Positions 34,951-44,844 of a stretch of DNA of 64,000 bases are shown one piece after another. A model generated the notes under the pieces. It worked only from the letters and a program-made list of their open reading frames with translations, made no database searches and was not told the origin of the DNA. Both the position numbers and the translations under genes were made by a program. The stretch is from an uncultured Alphaproteobacteria bacterium. Lineage in GTDB: Bacteria; Pseudomonadota; Alphaproteobacteria; Rhodobacterales; Rhodobacteraceae. The stretch covers positions 41,541-105,540 of the forward strand of contig CACBNQ010000001.1 in assembly GCA_902540655.1 (NCBI GenBank), read 5' to 3'. Each line of letters starts with the position of its first letter. The stretch's first letter is position 1.

Positions 34951-35591
34951 TCTTTTATGACACCTGCTAATAACACCCCGAAAACAAATCCCCCAAGATG
35001 GCCATGCCACCCTATTTGAAATGGGATAATTGAAGGGTGAAGTAAAATCAGGACGATATGTAATACTACTAATCCAAAGACCAAATTTAAAAATGGTAAA
35101 ATTGTTAAGTGGTTCTTAAGACGAAAGAATAGCTCCTTACCTTTTAAAAAACCGAAAAAACCAAATACGCCCCCACTGGCACCTACCATCGGTGCTGTAT
35201 TTCCTGAGGCAAGGATCTGATAAGCAACAGCTCCTATTATGGCTGTTGACACAAATATTAAAATGAAATTAATCATACCTACTCGTTCTTCAATTTGCTT
35301 CCCTAAAGCAAACAAGATAGCAACGTTAATTATCATGTGAAAAAAGTTACCATGTAAAAGAGAGTAAGAAAAAAACATAAGAAAATTCTGTCCAAAGAAA
35401 AGCTCTTTGTAAGGTGTACTAAATTCTATTGGGAAAAAAGCAAAAAGAAGAAATGCTCCACTTCTCCATTCTATCCCAAGTATTTGTAATAAGATTTCTA
35501 TTACAACTAACAAGCTACCTACTGCCAATACCCCTGGTGGCACATCATTAAAAAAAGGTTCTCGTTTATTTCGGATCGGAGTATTTTGCAT
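34947..35591 (-). CDS. Rhomboid intramembrane serine protease
   Basis: A 214-residue protein with about six membrane helices. Catalytic Ser is in GASGGVFGF and the partner His in WHGHLGGF; the oxyanion-side His/Asn of HMIINVA is also present. Cleaves membrane proteins within the bilayer; substrates unknown. First gene of a two-gene unit, overlapping the SDR gene by four bases. Confidence 0.9.
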   Translation of the reverse strand: MQNTPIRNKREPFFNDVPPGVLAVGSLLVVIEILLQILGIEWRSGAFLLFAFFPIEFSTPYKELFFGQNFLMFFSYSLLHGNFFHMIINVAILFALGKQIEERVGMINFILIFVSTAIIGAVAYQILASGNTAPMVGASGGVFGFFGFLKGKELFFRLKNHLTILPFLNLVFGLVVLHIVLILLHPSIIPFQIGWHGHLGGFVFGVLLAGVIKE

Positions 35592-35690
35592 TTCTTATAA
35601 AATATTTTCTCCAGTATATATCATTTTACGCAATATAAAATTTAGATCAGTCCTAGTTTACAAAAATAGATTTAATATCTAAGCTAAGCT

Positions 35691-36077
35691 ATGGACATTG
35701 AACATTTATCTTTTTCCTCAGGACCTCAAAAAGTGGCACCCTTCAGTCACGCTGTTCGGGCTGGAGATTATTTATTTGTTACCGGTCAGATGCCTACACT
35801 TAAAAACGATAACACTAAACTTGTCGATGGTGGAATTGAAGCACAAACCCGTCAGGTTATGAAAAACCTATTAGAGGTTTTGAATGCTGCAGGTTCCTCA
35901 CTTGAAAAGGTAATTTTTGCACGCGTTTATTTAGTGAACTTTGGCGATTTTGATAAAATGAATAGCGTTTATGCATCATATTTTGCAACAGATAAGCTTC
36001 CCGCACGTACTTGTATTGGTGTAACGGGCTTAGCATTGGGAGCTTCTGTGGAGATCGACTTTATAGCGGCTTGTTAA
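35691..36077 (+). CDS. RidA/YjgF family protein
   Basis: A 128-residue protein of the Rid family, which hydrolyses reactive enamine/imine intermediates. Visible: FSHAVRAGDYLFVTGQMP near the start, and ARVYLV, then LPARTCIGVTGLALGASVEI at the end, including the conserved Arg of the active site (PARTCI). Could be RidA itself or a paralogue. Confidence 0.9.
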   Translation: MDIEHLSFSSGPQKVAPFSHAVRAGDYLFVTGQMPTLKNDNTKLVDGGIEAQTRQVMKNLLEVLNAAGSSLEKVIFARVYLVNFGDFDKMNSVYASYFATDKLPARTCIGVTGLALGASVEIDFIAAC

Positions 36078-36132
36078 TTATGGATTGAAAGCATAAAAAC
36101 TTTTTCTTGAGCATAACTTTATGAGGTAATGA

Positions 36133-36732
36133 TTGACCAAAAAAAATGTTGAAATGTTTTGGGATATTGGCAGTACTAATGCCTATTTTGCACTTCACTT
36201 GATAAAACCAATTTTAAAACGAACTAATAGTGAACTAACTTTACACCCATATAATCTGGGATTCGCGTTCCGATCTAGAAACTACGTTCTGATGGAGGAG
36301 CCTGCAATAAAGATTGAAAATCGTAAGGTTGATCTAGCAAGGTGGGCTAAAAAATATAACTTAAATTTCAAGTTTCCTAGCGAATTTCCAATAAAAACAA
36401 GTCGCACGCTGAGAGGTGCGTTAGCAATGCGTGAATTTAACCTGGAGACTCCCTTTATTGAGGCAATTTTTTGTGAATATTGGGAAAACAATAATTCTGA
36501 CATTCAGAACTATGAAGGAATGGCGCCCATAGTAAAAAGATTAGGAGTAAGCGCAGAGGAATTCGAAGAGCTGTGTGAAAGCGATAAAATACGACAATCA
36601 CTAATTGATAGTACCAATGAGGGTATCAAGCGGGGTGTGTTTGGAGTACCGAGTATTTTTGTAGGCAATGAGATGTTTTGGGGGAAAGACAGAATGGAAT
36701 TTGTTGAAGATGAATTAATTAATAGACTATAA
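36133..36732 (+). CDS. DsbA-fold 2-hydroxychromene-2-carboxylate isomerase family protein
   Basis: A 199-residue thioredoxin-fold protein without a CxxC. It begins VEMFWDIGSTNAYFAL (the SPYA/STNAY active-site region of HCCA isomerases) and ends GVFGVPSIFVGNEMFWGKDR, the family's cis-proline motif. Related enzymes are glutathione-dependent isomerases of aromatic degradation; the actual substrate here is unknown. TTG start, 55 bp after the RidA gene. Confidence 0.8.
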   Translation: MTKKNVEMFWDIGSTNAYFALHLIKPILKRTNSELTLHPYNLGFAFRSRNYVLMEEPAIKIENRKVDLARWAKKYNLNFKFPSEFPIKTSRTLRGALAMREFNLETPFIEAIFCEYWENNNSDIQNYEGMAPIVKRLGVSAEEFEELCESDKIRQSLIDSTNEGIKRGVFGVPSIFVGNEMFWGKDRMEFVEDELINRL

Positions 36733-36785
36733 TTTAACGCAAACAGCTAGAAAGCTTTATGTATTTATTACTAGTGATGTAGAGG

Positions 36786-37391
36786 TTAGTTAAATCCAAT
36801 AGCTTCGTTTTCTCTAATTACTTCAGGAGAAAATGCTTTTCTAGAAAAAACTTCCTCAACCATAGGTTCGAAGTATTCTATTGTCTTTGAGGGATAATTA
36901 GGATCGAAAGATTTTTGATCCCATCTCTCACAAAACTTTGAACACATATCAAAACAAGGATGGCCTTTATATCTGTCTCTTGCATCTTTATCCCATCCGT
37001 AGTGATGGGCATAATAAATCATTTGAAAGATGCCATGATGTGCCACTGTCCAGGTAACTTCCCAGCGAACAAAGGGTCTGATCACTTCTGCAGAAAATTT
37101 ATCGTGATTTTGAGGGGCTAGACCGTCTCCAATATCGTGTAATAATGCCCCAACAATCCAATCAATATCCACGCCATCTGCCTCAGCCCTAGTTGCAGAC
37201 TGCAAACCGTGATCGAGCCGTGTAATTCGATAGCCTTCAAGAGTTGACTCGCCCTGTCTTTTAAGCTCATCAAGTATTCGACTAGCGGTTAGATTTAAAT
37301 AAGGCTTTTCTAATTTTTTTAAAAGTTGGTAATCCTCATAATTACCATCTTTCATTTGGGTAAAGCTAACCTTATTAACTTCCTTTTCCAT
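36786..37391 (-). CDS. HD-domain protein of the PhnZ/TmpB/inositol-oxygenase-like group
   Basis: A 201-residue HD protein. LDHGLQSATRAEADG, then ALLHDIGDGLAPQNHD, and later VAHHG give the metal ligands. The C-terminal DQKSFDPNYPSKTIEYFEP resembles the mixed-valence di-iron oxygenases (PhnZ, TmpB, MIOX) more than phosphohydrolases. It may therefore cleave a C-P or C-C bond oxidatively; this is inferred. It follows the dehalogenase gene by 23 bp on the same strand, so the two likely form an operon. Confidence 0.7.
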   Translation of the reverse strand: MEKEVNKVSFTQMKDGNYEDYQLLKKLEKPYLNLTASRILDELKRQGESTLEGYRITRLDHGLQSATRAEADGVDIDWIVGALLHDIGDGLAPQNHDKFSAEVIRPFVRWEVTWTVAHHGIFQMIYYAHHYGWDKDARDRYKGHPCFDMCSKFCERWDQKSFDPNYPSKTIEYFEPMVEEVFSRKAFSPEVIRENEAIGFN

Positions 37392-37414
37392 AAAAAGTTT
37401 CTCAAATCATTAAT

Positions 37415-38302
37415 CTAACTTGTTCTTAACTGAGAAACAAAATCTAAAATTGCCTCACCTATTTCCTTTGGTGAGTCTTCCTGTAAAAAATGAAGTCCTT
37501 TAACCGTAACTTCTTTCTGAGCGGGTAAAGACCGACAAAATTCCCTTTGGTTTTCTGAGAAAAAGCCGGGCTCTGCATTGATGAACAGCTTCGGGGTTTT
37601 GCTTTGAGATAGCCAAGAACTGTATTCTTGTACGACCTGCGTTACGTCCTCTGGTTCTCCATCTATAGGGATTTGTCGAGGCCAACTCAAAGTTGGTCTT
37701 CTGTCTTCTCCTGCATTCAAAAATGGGCGTCGATACTCATTCATCTCTTCCTCTGACAGCTCTCGTATAATGGACGAGGGCAAAACCCTTTCAACAAAAA
37801 TATTTTTATCGAGCACCATGCTTTCTCCTGCGTCAGACCTAAATCCCTGAAAAACCTTTTTACCTCCTTCAGGCCATTCCTCCCATGTTACAGGCTTCAC
37901 TATCCCTTCCATATGTACAATGCCTTGAGTTCTGTCCTGGTTTTGAAAACACCAATCAAATCCTAGTACTGATCCCCAATCATGGATAACAAATATAACA
38001 TTGTTCCCAATATTTAATTTTTCGAGTAATTCGAATAGAAATTCACGATGTTCAAAATAGCTATAACTTTTCGATCCTGAATTTGTAATTTTTTCAGAGT
38101 CACCCATACCAATTAAGTCGCAAGCAATTAAGCGTCCTTGTCCCTCAAGATAGGGCATAATATTTCGCCAGAGATATGAAGATGTGGGGTTTCCATGCTG
38201 AAAGACGATTGCATCGCCTTCTCCTTCATCGATGTAAGACATCATCTTGTTATTTATAGTTATTTTTTTTTTATTTGCGTATGGTTTTGTATTAAAACTC
38301 AT
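37415..38302 (-). CDS. Haloalkane dehalogenase, DhaA/LinB type
   Basis: A 295-residue alpha/beta hydrolase that replaces a halogen with hydroxyl. The triad is D108 (in HDWGS), E132 (in HMEG) and H271 (in [10 protein letters not shown]). The halide-binding residues are N38 (HGNPTSS) and W109 next to the nucleophile. This arrangement and the length match subfamily II dehalogenases. Upstream gene of a pair with the HD protein. Natural substrates are probably small marine organohalides (inference). Confidence 0.9.
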   Translation of the reverse strand: MSFNTKPYANKKKITINNKMMSYIDEGEGDAIVFQHGNPTSSYLWRNIMPYLEGQGRLIACDLIGMGDSEKITNSGSKSYSYFEHREFLFELLEKLNIGNNVIFVIHDWGSVLGFDWCFQNQDRTQGIVHMEGIVKPVTWEEWPEGGKKVFQGFRSDAGESMVLDKNIFVERVLPSSIIRELSEEEMNEYRRPFLNAGEDRRPTLSWPRQIPIDGEPEDVTQVVQEYSSWLSQSKTPKLFINAEPGFFSENQREFCRSLPAQKEVTVKGLHFLQEDSPKEIGEAILDFVSQLRTS

Positions 38303-38447
38303 TAAAAAACTCCAAGTTCAAAATTCATACTAAAGGGTATTAAGTTAAGACAATTAATACAACTTCTATTTAGTATTGTATGATTGTATTAGTTCGAGCT
38401 CATTATAATTTTTTAAAAAAACATAATTTTCACTATACTATTTAAAG

Positions 38448-39017
38448 ATGGATTCAATACTTCGATATGCCTACTTACTTTGTAATAATAATCTAGAGCT
38501 CAATAATTTCTGCCGATTTAGTAAGAATTTAAAAAACAACAATCTTGAGCCAACGAATACTACTGCATCCTCCATGATAGCAAATTTGGACTTTAAAGGC
38601 TCTATAGAAACGTTTCCTTTAATAGAAGCAATTAAAAAAAATAGTAGTGAAGCAAATTGGCGTCAAACGTATTCCATATCTGAGGTAGGCGAAGATTTTA
38701 CAAATCGTCATTGTTATTTTGAACTTATTGGACCTAACGGACATTTTTATAATGAAGCTATAAGAGGGTTTGTATGTTATTGGGGAGAATCCTTGAACTA
38801 TAATTGGCATAGTCACGAGGCTGAAGAGATTTACTATATTTTAGGTGGTAAAGCGTTATTTAAAACTAAAACTATGACAAAAGTTTTAAAAGCCAATGAG
38901 ACGCAATTTCATAAAAGTTGGGAGAGCCATGCAATGGAGACATTAGAGGAACCTTTACTAGCTTTTATCCTTTGGCGCGGGAAAGGCTTAGACCAGTTAG
39001 CTAAAATGGACAATTAA
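38448..39017 (+). CDS. DMSP-lyase-like cupin (DddL/DddQ group)
   Basis: A 189-residue protein with a C-terminal cupin. Motif 1 is WHSHEAEEIYYILGG (H121, H123, E127, Y129/Y130) and motif 2 HKSWESHAM (H161), followed by LAFILWRGKGL. These match the metal ligands and ending of cupin DMSP lyases such as DddQ and DddL, which cleave dimethylsulfoniopropionate to dimethyl sulfide and acrylate. The N-terminal half is helical, as in DddQ. Single gene with no dmd or acu genes beside it. Other cupin functions cannot be excluded. Confidence 0.6.
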   Translation: MDSILRYAYLLCNNNLELNNFCRFSKNLKNNNLEPTNTTASSMIANLDFKGSIETFPLIEAIKKNSSEANWRQTYSISEVGEDFTNRHCYFELIGPNGHFYNEAIRGFVCYWGESLNYNWHSHEAEEIYYILGGKALFKTKTMTKVLKANETQFHKSWESHAMETLEEPLLAFILWRGKGLDQLAKMDN

Positions 39018-39033
39018 ATTTTATAAAATGCGG

Positions 39034-39666
39034 TTATTTTACGGTGACCAAGCAATAGTAGCCTTTTACATTTTCTAACATCATATAATCATCTTTAAAC
39101 AATGAGATAACACTCCACTTACTATTGATCTCAAACTCTTTTATAGTTTCGTCAAATCTATACTTTCGAAATACTCCCTCATTTATGGTAAAACATACAT
39201 AACCCCCGGGCTTGGCAATTCTACAAAGCTCATTAAATCCACAAGAAGACACGTGATCATGGGTAAAGACACCCACACACATCACACAATCATACGCATT
39301 ATCATTTATTGGCAGCTTCTTATTTAAACTGCCTGAATATAATTTCTGATATCCCCTTTGACTGGCTATTTGTAACATTTCATCAGAAATATCAAGACCA
39401 TCAAAATTATTAAATCCTTCTGCCTTCAAGTGCTTACCTACTAAACCCGTGCCACACCCAATATCTATAATTTTAACCGCTTTGTCTTTAACTTTGCTCA
39501 AAAGGAGTTTTACGCTTGTTGGCTGTGAAACGGTACCAAGCTTATTGTCATTGTCAAAATCATAATCAGGTGCCCACTTCTTATAGACCTCCTTCAACTT
39601 ATTATCATTTTGCAGATCATCTAAATCAAGATGGCTATAATTTACTAATCCTTTGTTATCGGACAC
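39034..39666 (-). CDS. SAM-dependent methyltransferase
   Basis: A 210-residue class I methyltransferase, motif I IIDIGCGTGLVGKHL, with YKKWAPDYDFDN before it (Williams-Beuren-region-like subgroup) and LCRIAKPGGYVCFT near the end. Substrate unknown. Convergent with the cupin gene, divergent from deoD. Confidence 0.85.
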   Translation of the reverse strand: MSDNKGLVNYSHLDLDDLQNDNKLKEVYKKWAPDYDFDNDNKLGTVSQPTSVKLLLSKVKDKAVKIIDIGCGTGLVGKHLKAEGFNNFDGLDISDEMLQIASQRGYQKLYSGSLNKKLPINDNAYDCVMCVGVFTHDHVSSCGFNELCRIAKPGGYVCFTINEGVFRKYRFDETIKEFEINSKWSVISLFKDDYMMLENVKGYYCLVTVK

Positions 39667-39818
39667 AGCACCCTACTTTCTTCAAAATCACTTTACAGTT
39701 AGCATAATAAATTATGTTATTATATTTGATAGCTTTAAATATTATTTTGAGAGAAGAATAATATTAGTAAGTGAGGCCTTTAATAGCCAAAAAAAAAATA
39801 TTTTGAAAGAGACAACAC

Positions 39819-40538
39819 ATGACTATCCACATTGGAGCAAAGAAAAACCAAATCGCTGATACTGTTTTACTACCGGGTGACCCTTTACGAGCAAAGTGGG
39901 CTGCAAATAGATTTCTATCAAATGTTACAGAAGTAAATACTGTCAGAGGAATGCTTGGATATACCGGCACTTGGAAAAAAAATAAGGTAACAATACACGG
40001 CTCAGGAATGGGAATGCCCTCTCTCTCGATTTATGTAAATGAGCTCATAAGAAATTATAACGCTAAAACATTAATACGTATTGGATCAGCTGGAGGCATG
40101 CAAAAAAAAGTCAAACTGAGAGATGTAGTTATTGCAATGACAGCCACTAGTGTTTCAACTCCTTCGACTACAATATTTAAAGAACTAAACTTTGCACCTT
40201 GCGCGGACTTCGGTCTATTGCAAAACGCGGCAATGATTGCTAAGACTAAAAAGAGATCGACACATGTGGGAGGAATATATTCCTCTGATACTTTTTATGA
40301 TGAAAGATCAGACCTCAATAAAGAGCTTACGAGACATGGGATCCTAGCAGTTGAGATGGAAACTGCGGAATTATATAATTTGGCTTTGAGATATAAACGA
40401 AGAGCGCTGTCAATCCTGACAATAAGTGACCATCTTCAAACAGGAAAAGCATTAAGCTCAAAAGATCGTGAAAGCAGTTTTAGCGATATGGTGGAAATAG
40501 CTCTTGAAGCTGCATTTCTACAAATTAAAAATAGTTAG
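39819..40538 (+). CDS. deoD: Purine nucleoside phosphorylase DeoD
   Basis: A 239-residue hexameric-type PNP that splits purine nucleosides with phosphate. Visible: [11 protein letters not shown] (phosphate Arg/Asp region), [27 protein letters not shown] (ribose/base contact) and LTISDHL (catalytic Asp). It lies 9 bp before the next gene start, so the Gfo/Idh/MocA gene is likely in the same operon. Confidence 0.95.
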   Translation: MTIHIGAKKNQIADTVLLPGDPLRAKWAANRFLSNVTEVNTVRGMLGYTGTWKKNKVTIHGSGMGMPSLSIYVNELIRNYNAKTLIRIGSAGGMQKKVKLRDVVIAMTATSVSTPSTTIFKELNFAPCADFGLLQNAAMIAKTKKRSTHVGGIYSSDTFYDERSDLNKELTRHGILAVEMETAELYNLALRYKRRALSILTISDHLQTGKALSSKDRESSFSDMVEIALEAAFLQIKNS

Positions 40539-40547
40539 GAAATTTTG

Positions 40548-41504
40548 ATGATTAAAGTAGCAATTATAGGACTCGGGATTATGGGGCGCAGAATGCTTCA
40601 GCACATGCGTATCCATGAAAAGTTTGAGCCTAACTATCTCTGGGATCCTGATAAAAACGCATGCCAAAAAGCTATCGAAATTGATAGTGAAGCTAAAATT
40701 ATGAATAGCCCCGAGGAAGCAATCGATGTTGCAGACTTGGTTTACCTTGCTTGTCCACCGCAGGTACGAGAAGCGCATGCCATTCAAACTGCTCAAAAAG
40801 GTAAAGCTCTTTTTTTAGAAAAGCCACTAGGTATAGACATCGATCACAGCAAGTCACTTATCAATAAACTTAAAGGCTTCAATGTTCCATTAGCAGTAAA
40901 CTTTACACAGGCAGCTGGCCCCGCACTAAATGATTTGATTAAAGCCAAGTCCGCTGGTCAGTTAGGAGAAATGATTGGCGTTGACATTATTGTTACTTAT
41001 CCAAAGTGGCCAAGAGAATGGCAAAAAGAAGCAGATTGGCTTAGATTTAATAAAGAAGGCGGAATGACTAGAGAAGTTATATCTCACTTTATATTTTTTT
41101 CTGAAAGGGTGCTAGGGTTACTGGAATTGAAGTGGGCCAAAGTTATTTACCCCAAAGATAAGTTACTGTGCGAAACGGATGTGCTTGCACGGCTTGAAAC
41201 TAAAGATGGAAAATGTGTAAACATTCTGGCCAGTGTGGGTGGAGCTCAGCCTGATAGGCAGGAGATGACCGTACGAGGTACAGCTAAAAGTCGAAGGGTT
41301 TCTGAGTTTTATAAAGACAGTGAAAGTAATGGCTTGGAATTCATTCCTTTACGAGAAGAACCAAAGGACCCTCGAGCCGTAAGTCTCAAAGCTCAATTAG
41401 ACGATTTAGAAAAAGCGTATAATGGTCATCCAAACAAACTAGCTACAGTAGATGAAGCCCTAAGAGTTCAAGTTTTAATTGAAAGTATTTTAGCATCCAA
41501 ATAA
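40548..41504 (+). CDS. Gfo/Idh/MocA family oxidoreductase
   Basis: A 318-residue NAD(P)-dependent dehydrogenase: GLGIMGRRML Rossmann loop, then EKPLGID (the family EKP motif) and a C-terminal alpha/beta substrate domain with GGMTREVISHFIFF. ATG 40548 with AGGA upstream is used rather than the adjoining TTG. Follows deoD closely; a nucleoside-sugar link is possible but unproven. Confidence 0.85.
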   Translation: MIKVAIIGLGIMGRRMLQHMRIHEKFEPNYLWDPDKNACQKAIEIDSEAKIMNSPEEAIDVADLVYLACPPQVREAHAIQTAQKGKALFLEKPLGIDIDHSKSLINKLKGFNVPLAVNFTQAAGPALNDLIKAKSAGQLGEMIGVDIIVTYPKWPREWQKEADWLRFNKEGGMTREVISHFIFFSERVLGLLELKWAKVIYPKDKLLCETDVLARLETKDGKCVNILASVGGAQPDRQEMTVRGTAKSRRVSEFYKDSESNGLEFIPLREEPKDPRAVSLKAQLDDLEKAYNGHPNKLATVDEALRVQVLIESILASK

Positions 41505-41626
41505 ACCTCTTTGTAACATCACGCAGTTTTTTGTTTAGTATTCATTTAAATTTACTTGATCACCCCATATTGACTTAAGAGCCAGCGATTTATAAGTTTA
41601 ATATAAAAATATTTTTGGGAGTTTTT

Positions 41627-42475
41627 ATGAATTTTAAAGAAATTATCGTTACAACGACTAATGGAATAACAAAAATAACTCTTAATAGACCTGATAAATT
41701 AAATGCTTGGACCACAGTAATGGGGAATGAAGTTAAGAGAGCTATTGAAATAGCAGGACAAGATAAAGAGTGTAGATGTATTGTGGTTACTGGATCAGGC
41801 AGGGGGTTTTGTGCAGGCGCCGATATGGGGAACCTTAAAGATATATCTGATGGAGATATCGAAAGAGAGATTGAAGTTGATATCAAGATAAAACCATACC
41901 AAGCAGATAAAAACTTGGGTCCTCAGATTTTGGAAAACTTCGAAGGACGTTTTGCCTATTTGTATAATTGTCCTAAACCCATAATTGCAATGATCAATGG
42001 AGCTTGCGCAGGCATTGGCCTGATATTTACTCTCTACGCAGATTTACGATTTACAACTAGTGAAGCCAAATTCACCACCGCTTTTGCTTCGAGAGGCTTA
42101 ATTGCTGAACATGGCATTGCCTGGTTATTACCACGACTAATTGGAGAAGCTAAAGCTATGGACCTTTTATTGTCCGCTAGAATTTTCAAAGGAGCTGAGG
42201 CAGAAAGTTTGGGGTTAGTGAATAAAAGCGTTCCTGTAGAGGAGCTCGAAAACTATGTTAACAGTTACGCGAAGCATTTAGTTGAAAGAGTGTCGCCTAG
42301 ATCAATAACAATTATGAAGAGACAAATAAGAGCGGGTTATAGTCAGACATTTTCAAAGTCTTTGGAAATTGCAGATAAAGAAATGTTTCTAAGCTTTGAA
42401 CAAGGTGATTTTAAAGAGGGCGTAGAAAGTTTCGTTGAAAATCGGGCTCCCCAATTTGGAGGAATTGGGAAGTAG
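41627..42475 (+). CDS. Enoyl-CoA hydratase/isomerase (crotonase) family protein
   Basis: A 282-residue crotonase: TLNRPDKLNAW, oxyanion-hole segments GRGFCAGADM and NGACAGIGLIF, and the catalytic-loop region ASRGLIAEHGIAWLLPR with one acidic residue (Glu in AEHG). Typical of hydratases and isomerases of acyl-CoA breakdown. ATG 41627 is chosen because GGGAG lies just before it. Standalone; acyl-CoA substrate unknown. Confidence 0.85.
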   Translation: MNFKEIIVTTTNGITKITLNRPDKLNAWTTVMGNEVKRAIEIAGQDKECRCIVVTGSGRGFCAGADMGNLKDISDGDIEREIEVDIKIKPYQADKNLGPQILENFEGRFAYLYNCPKPIIAMINGACAGIGLIFTLYADLRFTTSEAKFTTAFASRGLIAEHGIAWLLPRLIGEAKAMDLLLSARIFKGAEAESLGLVNKSVPVEELENYVNSYAKHLVERVSPRSITIMKRQIRAGYSQTFSKSLEIADKEMFLSFEQGDFKEGVESFVENRAPQFGGIGK

Positions 42476-42510
42476 AATTCAATAAATCTCTCAACACAAT
42501 ATTTCCAAAT

Positions 42511-43728
42511 TTAAGTAATACTGCTTTTTTGTAATTTAAATGAGAAGAATAATGTTACTAAAATTGTAAAAAATAAAATGCCAATCAATGGTAAAGGCGA
42601 GATAAAGTCAGCGATTATGTAACCTGTTGCATATGCCAAGATACCCCCAATCATAACCTGTATAGTTGCACCCAAGCCAGAGGCACTACCCGCTAATTTG
42701 GGATTTACGGAAACAATTCCTGCTGCAGCATTTGGAACAATAAGGCCTTGACCTAAGCCAACCAAAAACATAGGAGTAAAAAAACTGATAGGGCCAAAAG
42801 TAAAATTTAAATAAATAAGTGTTTGCAACACCGGTCCTGTGAGCGCAACAAAACAACCCCAAAGCATGAACCTGTTTGGTCTTATTTTCATAGCAAAGCG
42901 ACCGGTAAGAAAATTTCCTAAGAAAAATCCAAGCCCCAGAATAGCAAACAAGTACCCCTGAACGGATGGTGCTAACTCAAAATATTCCGCTGATATTACT
43001 GGTGCTCCGGTCAAAAAGCTGAAATAAGACCCTAATGAAAAGCCCATTACAAAAACATAAAACCAAAAATCTTTGTTTAAAAACAGCTCTTTATAATCGT
43101 CACTCAATTTTGCCTTCGATATCTCATTTTTGTTAAGAGTTTCTTTCTGATCAAACCAAATCAGTAATAGAGAAATAATTCCCATTAAATACATTAATCT
43201 CAAACTATAACGCCAATCTAGTTGCTCTTCCAAAATTCCACCTAAAGCAGGAGCTAACATCGGCATTATTGTCATAGCCATGGTTACATAGCCAATCATC
43301 GAAGCTGCATGTTCCATTGGCACAATGTCTCTTATAACTGCGCGACCCAAAACAAAGCCAGCCGCAACTCCAGCTTGAAGCATCCTAAAGAATAAAAACA
43401 CATAAAAATTTGTGGTTATTTCACATATTAAAGTTGAGAGAGTAAATAAAACGAAAGCCGCTATCATCGTTGGCTTTCTTCCAATCCTATCCGATACGGG
43501 GCCTATAATTAGTTGAAAAAAAGCTAACGACAAAAAGTACCCCGAAATAAAGATTTGCATAGTTCCATAATCTACATCAAAGTCTTTAGCCATACTTGGT
43601 AAACTAGGCAGGAATATACTCATATTCATTGCTGATACCCCAGCTAGAATAGCGAGAGTAGAAATGTGGGGAGGAGAGCTACGATCCAAAAAATAGCTCT
43701 GGCTCATGTAAAGGTTGTTGCCTGACAA
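42511..43728 (-). CDS. MFS transporter, Bcr/CflA family
   Basis: A 405-residue inner-membrane exporter with twelve hydrophobic segments. MFS signature GPVSDRIGRKPTM lies between helices 2 and 3; IFLPSLPSMAKDF and RAVIRDIVP are typical of Bcr/CflA drug-H+ antiporters. Substrate unknown. Single gene, converging on the crotonase. Confidence 0.85.
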   Translation of the reverse strand: MSGNNLYMSQSYFLDRSSPPHISTLAILAGVSAMNMSIFLPSLPSMAKDFDVDYGTMQIFISGYFLSLAFFQLIIGPVSDRIGRKPTMIAAFVLFTLSTLICEITTNFYVFLFFRMLQAGVAAGFVLGRAVIRDIVPMEHAASMIGYVTMAMTIMPMLAPALGGILEEQLDWRYSLRLMYLMGIISLLLIWFDQKETLNKNEISKAKLSDDYKELFLNKDFWFYVFVMGFSLGSYFSFLTGAPVISAEYFELAPSVQGYLFAILGLGFFLGNFLTGRFAMKIRPNRFMLWGCFVALTGPVLQTLIYLNFTFGPISFFTPMFLVGLGQGLIVPNAAAGIVSVNPKLAGSASGLGATIQVMIGGILAYATGYIIADFISPLPLIGILFFTILVTLFFSFKLQKSSIT

Positions 43729-43809
43729 GTTTGTGTGCTCTTATTTTGTTTACTAACCCTTATTGGAAATAAGCGTTCTTGTAAAGATGTTCAACATTTG
43801 AATTTTAAG

Positions 43810-44844
43810 TTAAATTCGCCATACGGTAACACCGCCTTGTCTGTCTAGAGCTGCAACTGCTCTGTCATCAGGCCGCCAATACAACTCAGCGACAGTGTCA
43901 GCAACCTGACCAACGCCTAATTTTGCTTCAGTGTTGTTGGGCTTGATTTCCCATAAAACAACTGTCCCATTTCTACATCCTGATATGAGTCTGTTGCTAT
44001 GATTAGAGAATAAAAGAGATGTAATAGCATCGGCATGGTAGTCTAACTCCAGGGGACTTGTGCCCTCTGGGCCATCTCCTTCAAAATTCCAAACTGTGGC
44101 TGCTTCACTACCACCTGTTGCCAACAATGTTCCCTTATTATTAAATGATAGTGCAGATGGCTTAAAAGGATAACCCGACATTTTTGAATCATTGCCTGAA
44201 GAACGGCGCCAAAAGTGAACAGAATTATCTTGGCTACCACAAGCCACAATATCGCTATCACTGCTCAGAGCTATCGAGACGAGGGACCCTTTCCATTCTA
44301 ACTTCTGAATCAAATTACCACTGACACCATCAAGGAACTGTACCTGTCCATAGCAAGCTGTCGCTAATTCCCCTTTATTCGTCCAAGCAATAGTACTCAC
44401 AGTACTTTGATGATCACTTGTTCGCCAAACTTCTTTACCGCTTGCAGAATATACATAAACGGTTTTCGAAAGCGAAGTCGCAATAAGATTGCCATCTGGT
44501 GACCAACTTACGTTTTCAGCCCATCCCTTCCCAATATCTATTACTTTCTCTGTATCAGGTTCCAATAAATTCCAAATAATGAGACGACCATCTTGGCCTG
44601 TGGTTGCAAATTTACTTTTGCTTGGATGAACAGATGTAGCAAGAGCTCCACCATCATGCACCTGTTTTTTTGTCCAAATAAGATCACCACGTTTTCCATC
44701 GAATACCGATACGCTTCCAGCAGCATCAACAACCGCAAACTCGTTGCCCTCTGAAGTCCATCCTCCAGATATAGCACAATCGTCTAAGGTAGCAGACCAT
44801 CCAGTTCGTAAAGAACCTAAAGACTGGGCATTCACACTAGACAC
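43810..44844 (-). CDS. WD40-repeat protein of the zinc operon
   Basis: A 344-residue protein of about seven WD40-like repeats (for example LATTGQDGRLIIWNLL-type and NRLISGCRNGTVVLWEI units), forming a beta-propeller. No signal peptide or enzyme motif. It overlaps the COG0523 GTPase gene by 13 bp and is last in the Zur operon, so it probably serves zinc allocation as a protein scaffold. That role is inferred from position only. Confidence 0.8.
   Translation of the reverse strand: MSSVNAQSLGSLRTGWSATLDDCAISGGWTSEGNEFAVVDAAGSVSVFDGKRGDLIWTKKQVHDGGALATSVHPSKSKFATTGQDGRLIIWNLLEPDTEKVIDIGKGWAENVSWSPDGNLIATSLSKTVYVYSASGKEVWRTSDHQSTVSTIAWTNKGELATACYGQVQFLDGVSGNLIQKLEWKGSLVSIALSSDSDIVACGSQDNSVHFWRRSSGNDSKMSGYPFKPSALSFNNKGTLLATGGSEAATVWNFEGDGPEGTSPLELDYHADAITSLLFSNHSNRLISGCRNGTVVLWEIKPNNTEAKLGVGQVADTVAELYWRPDDRAVAALDRQGGVTVWRI

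Noticed and set aside
34951..35010. Earlier start for the gluconate-dehydrogenase-like SDR
   Set aside because: It lies inside the rhomboid gene; the ATGA overlap start fits the SDR N-terminus.
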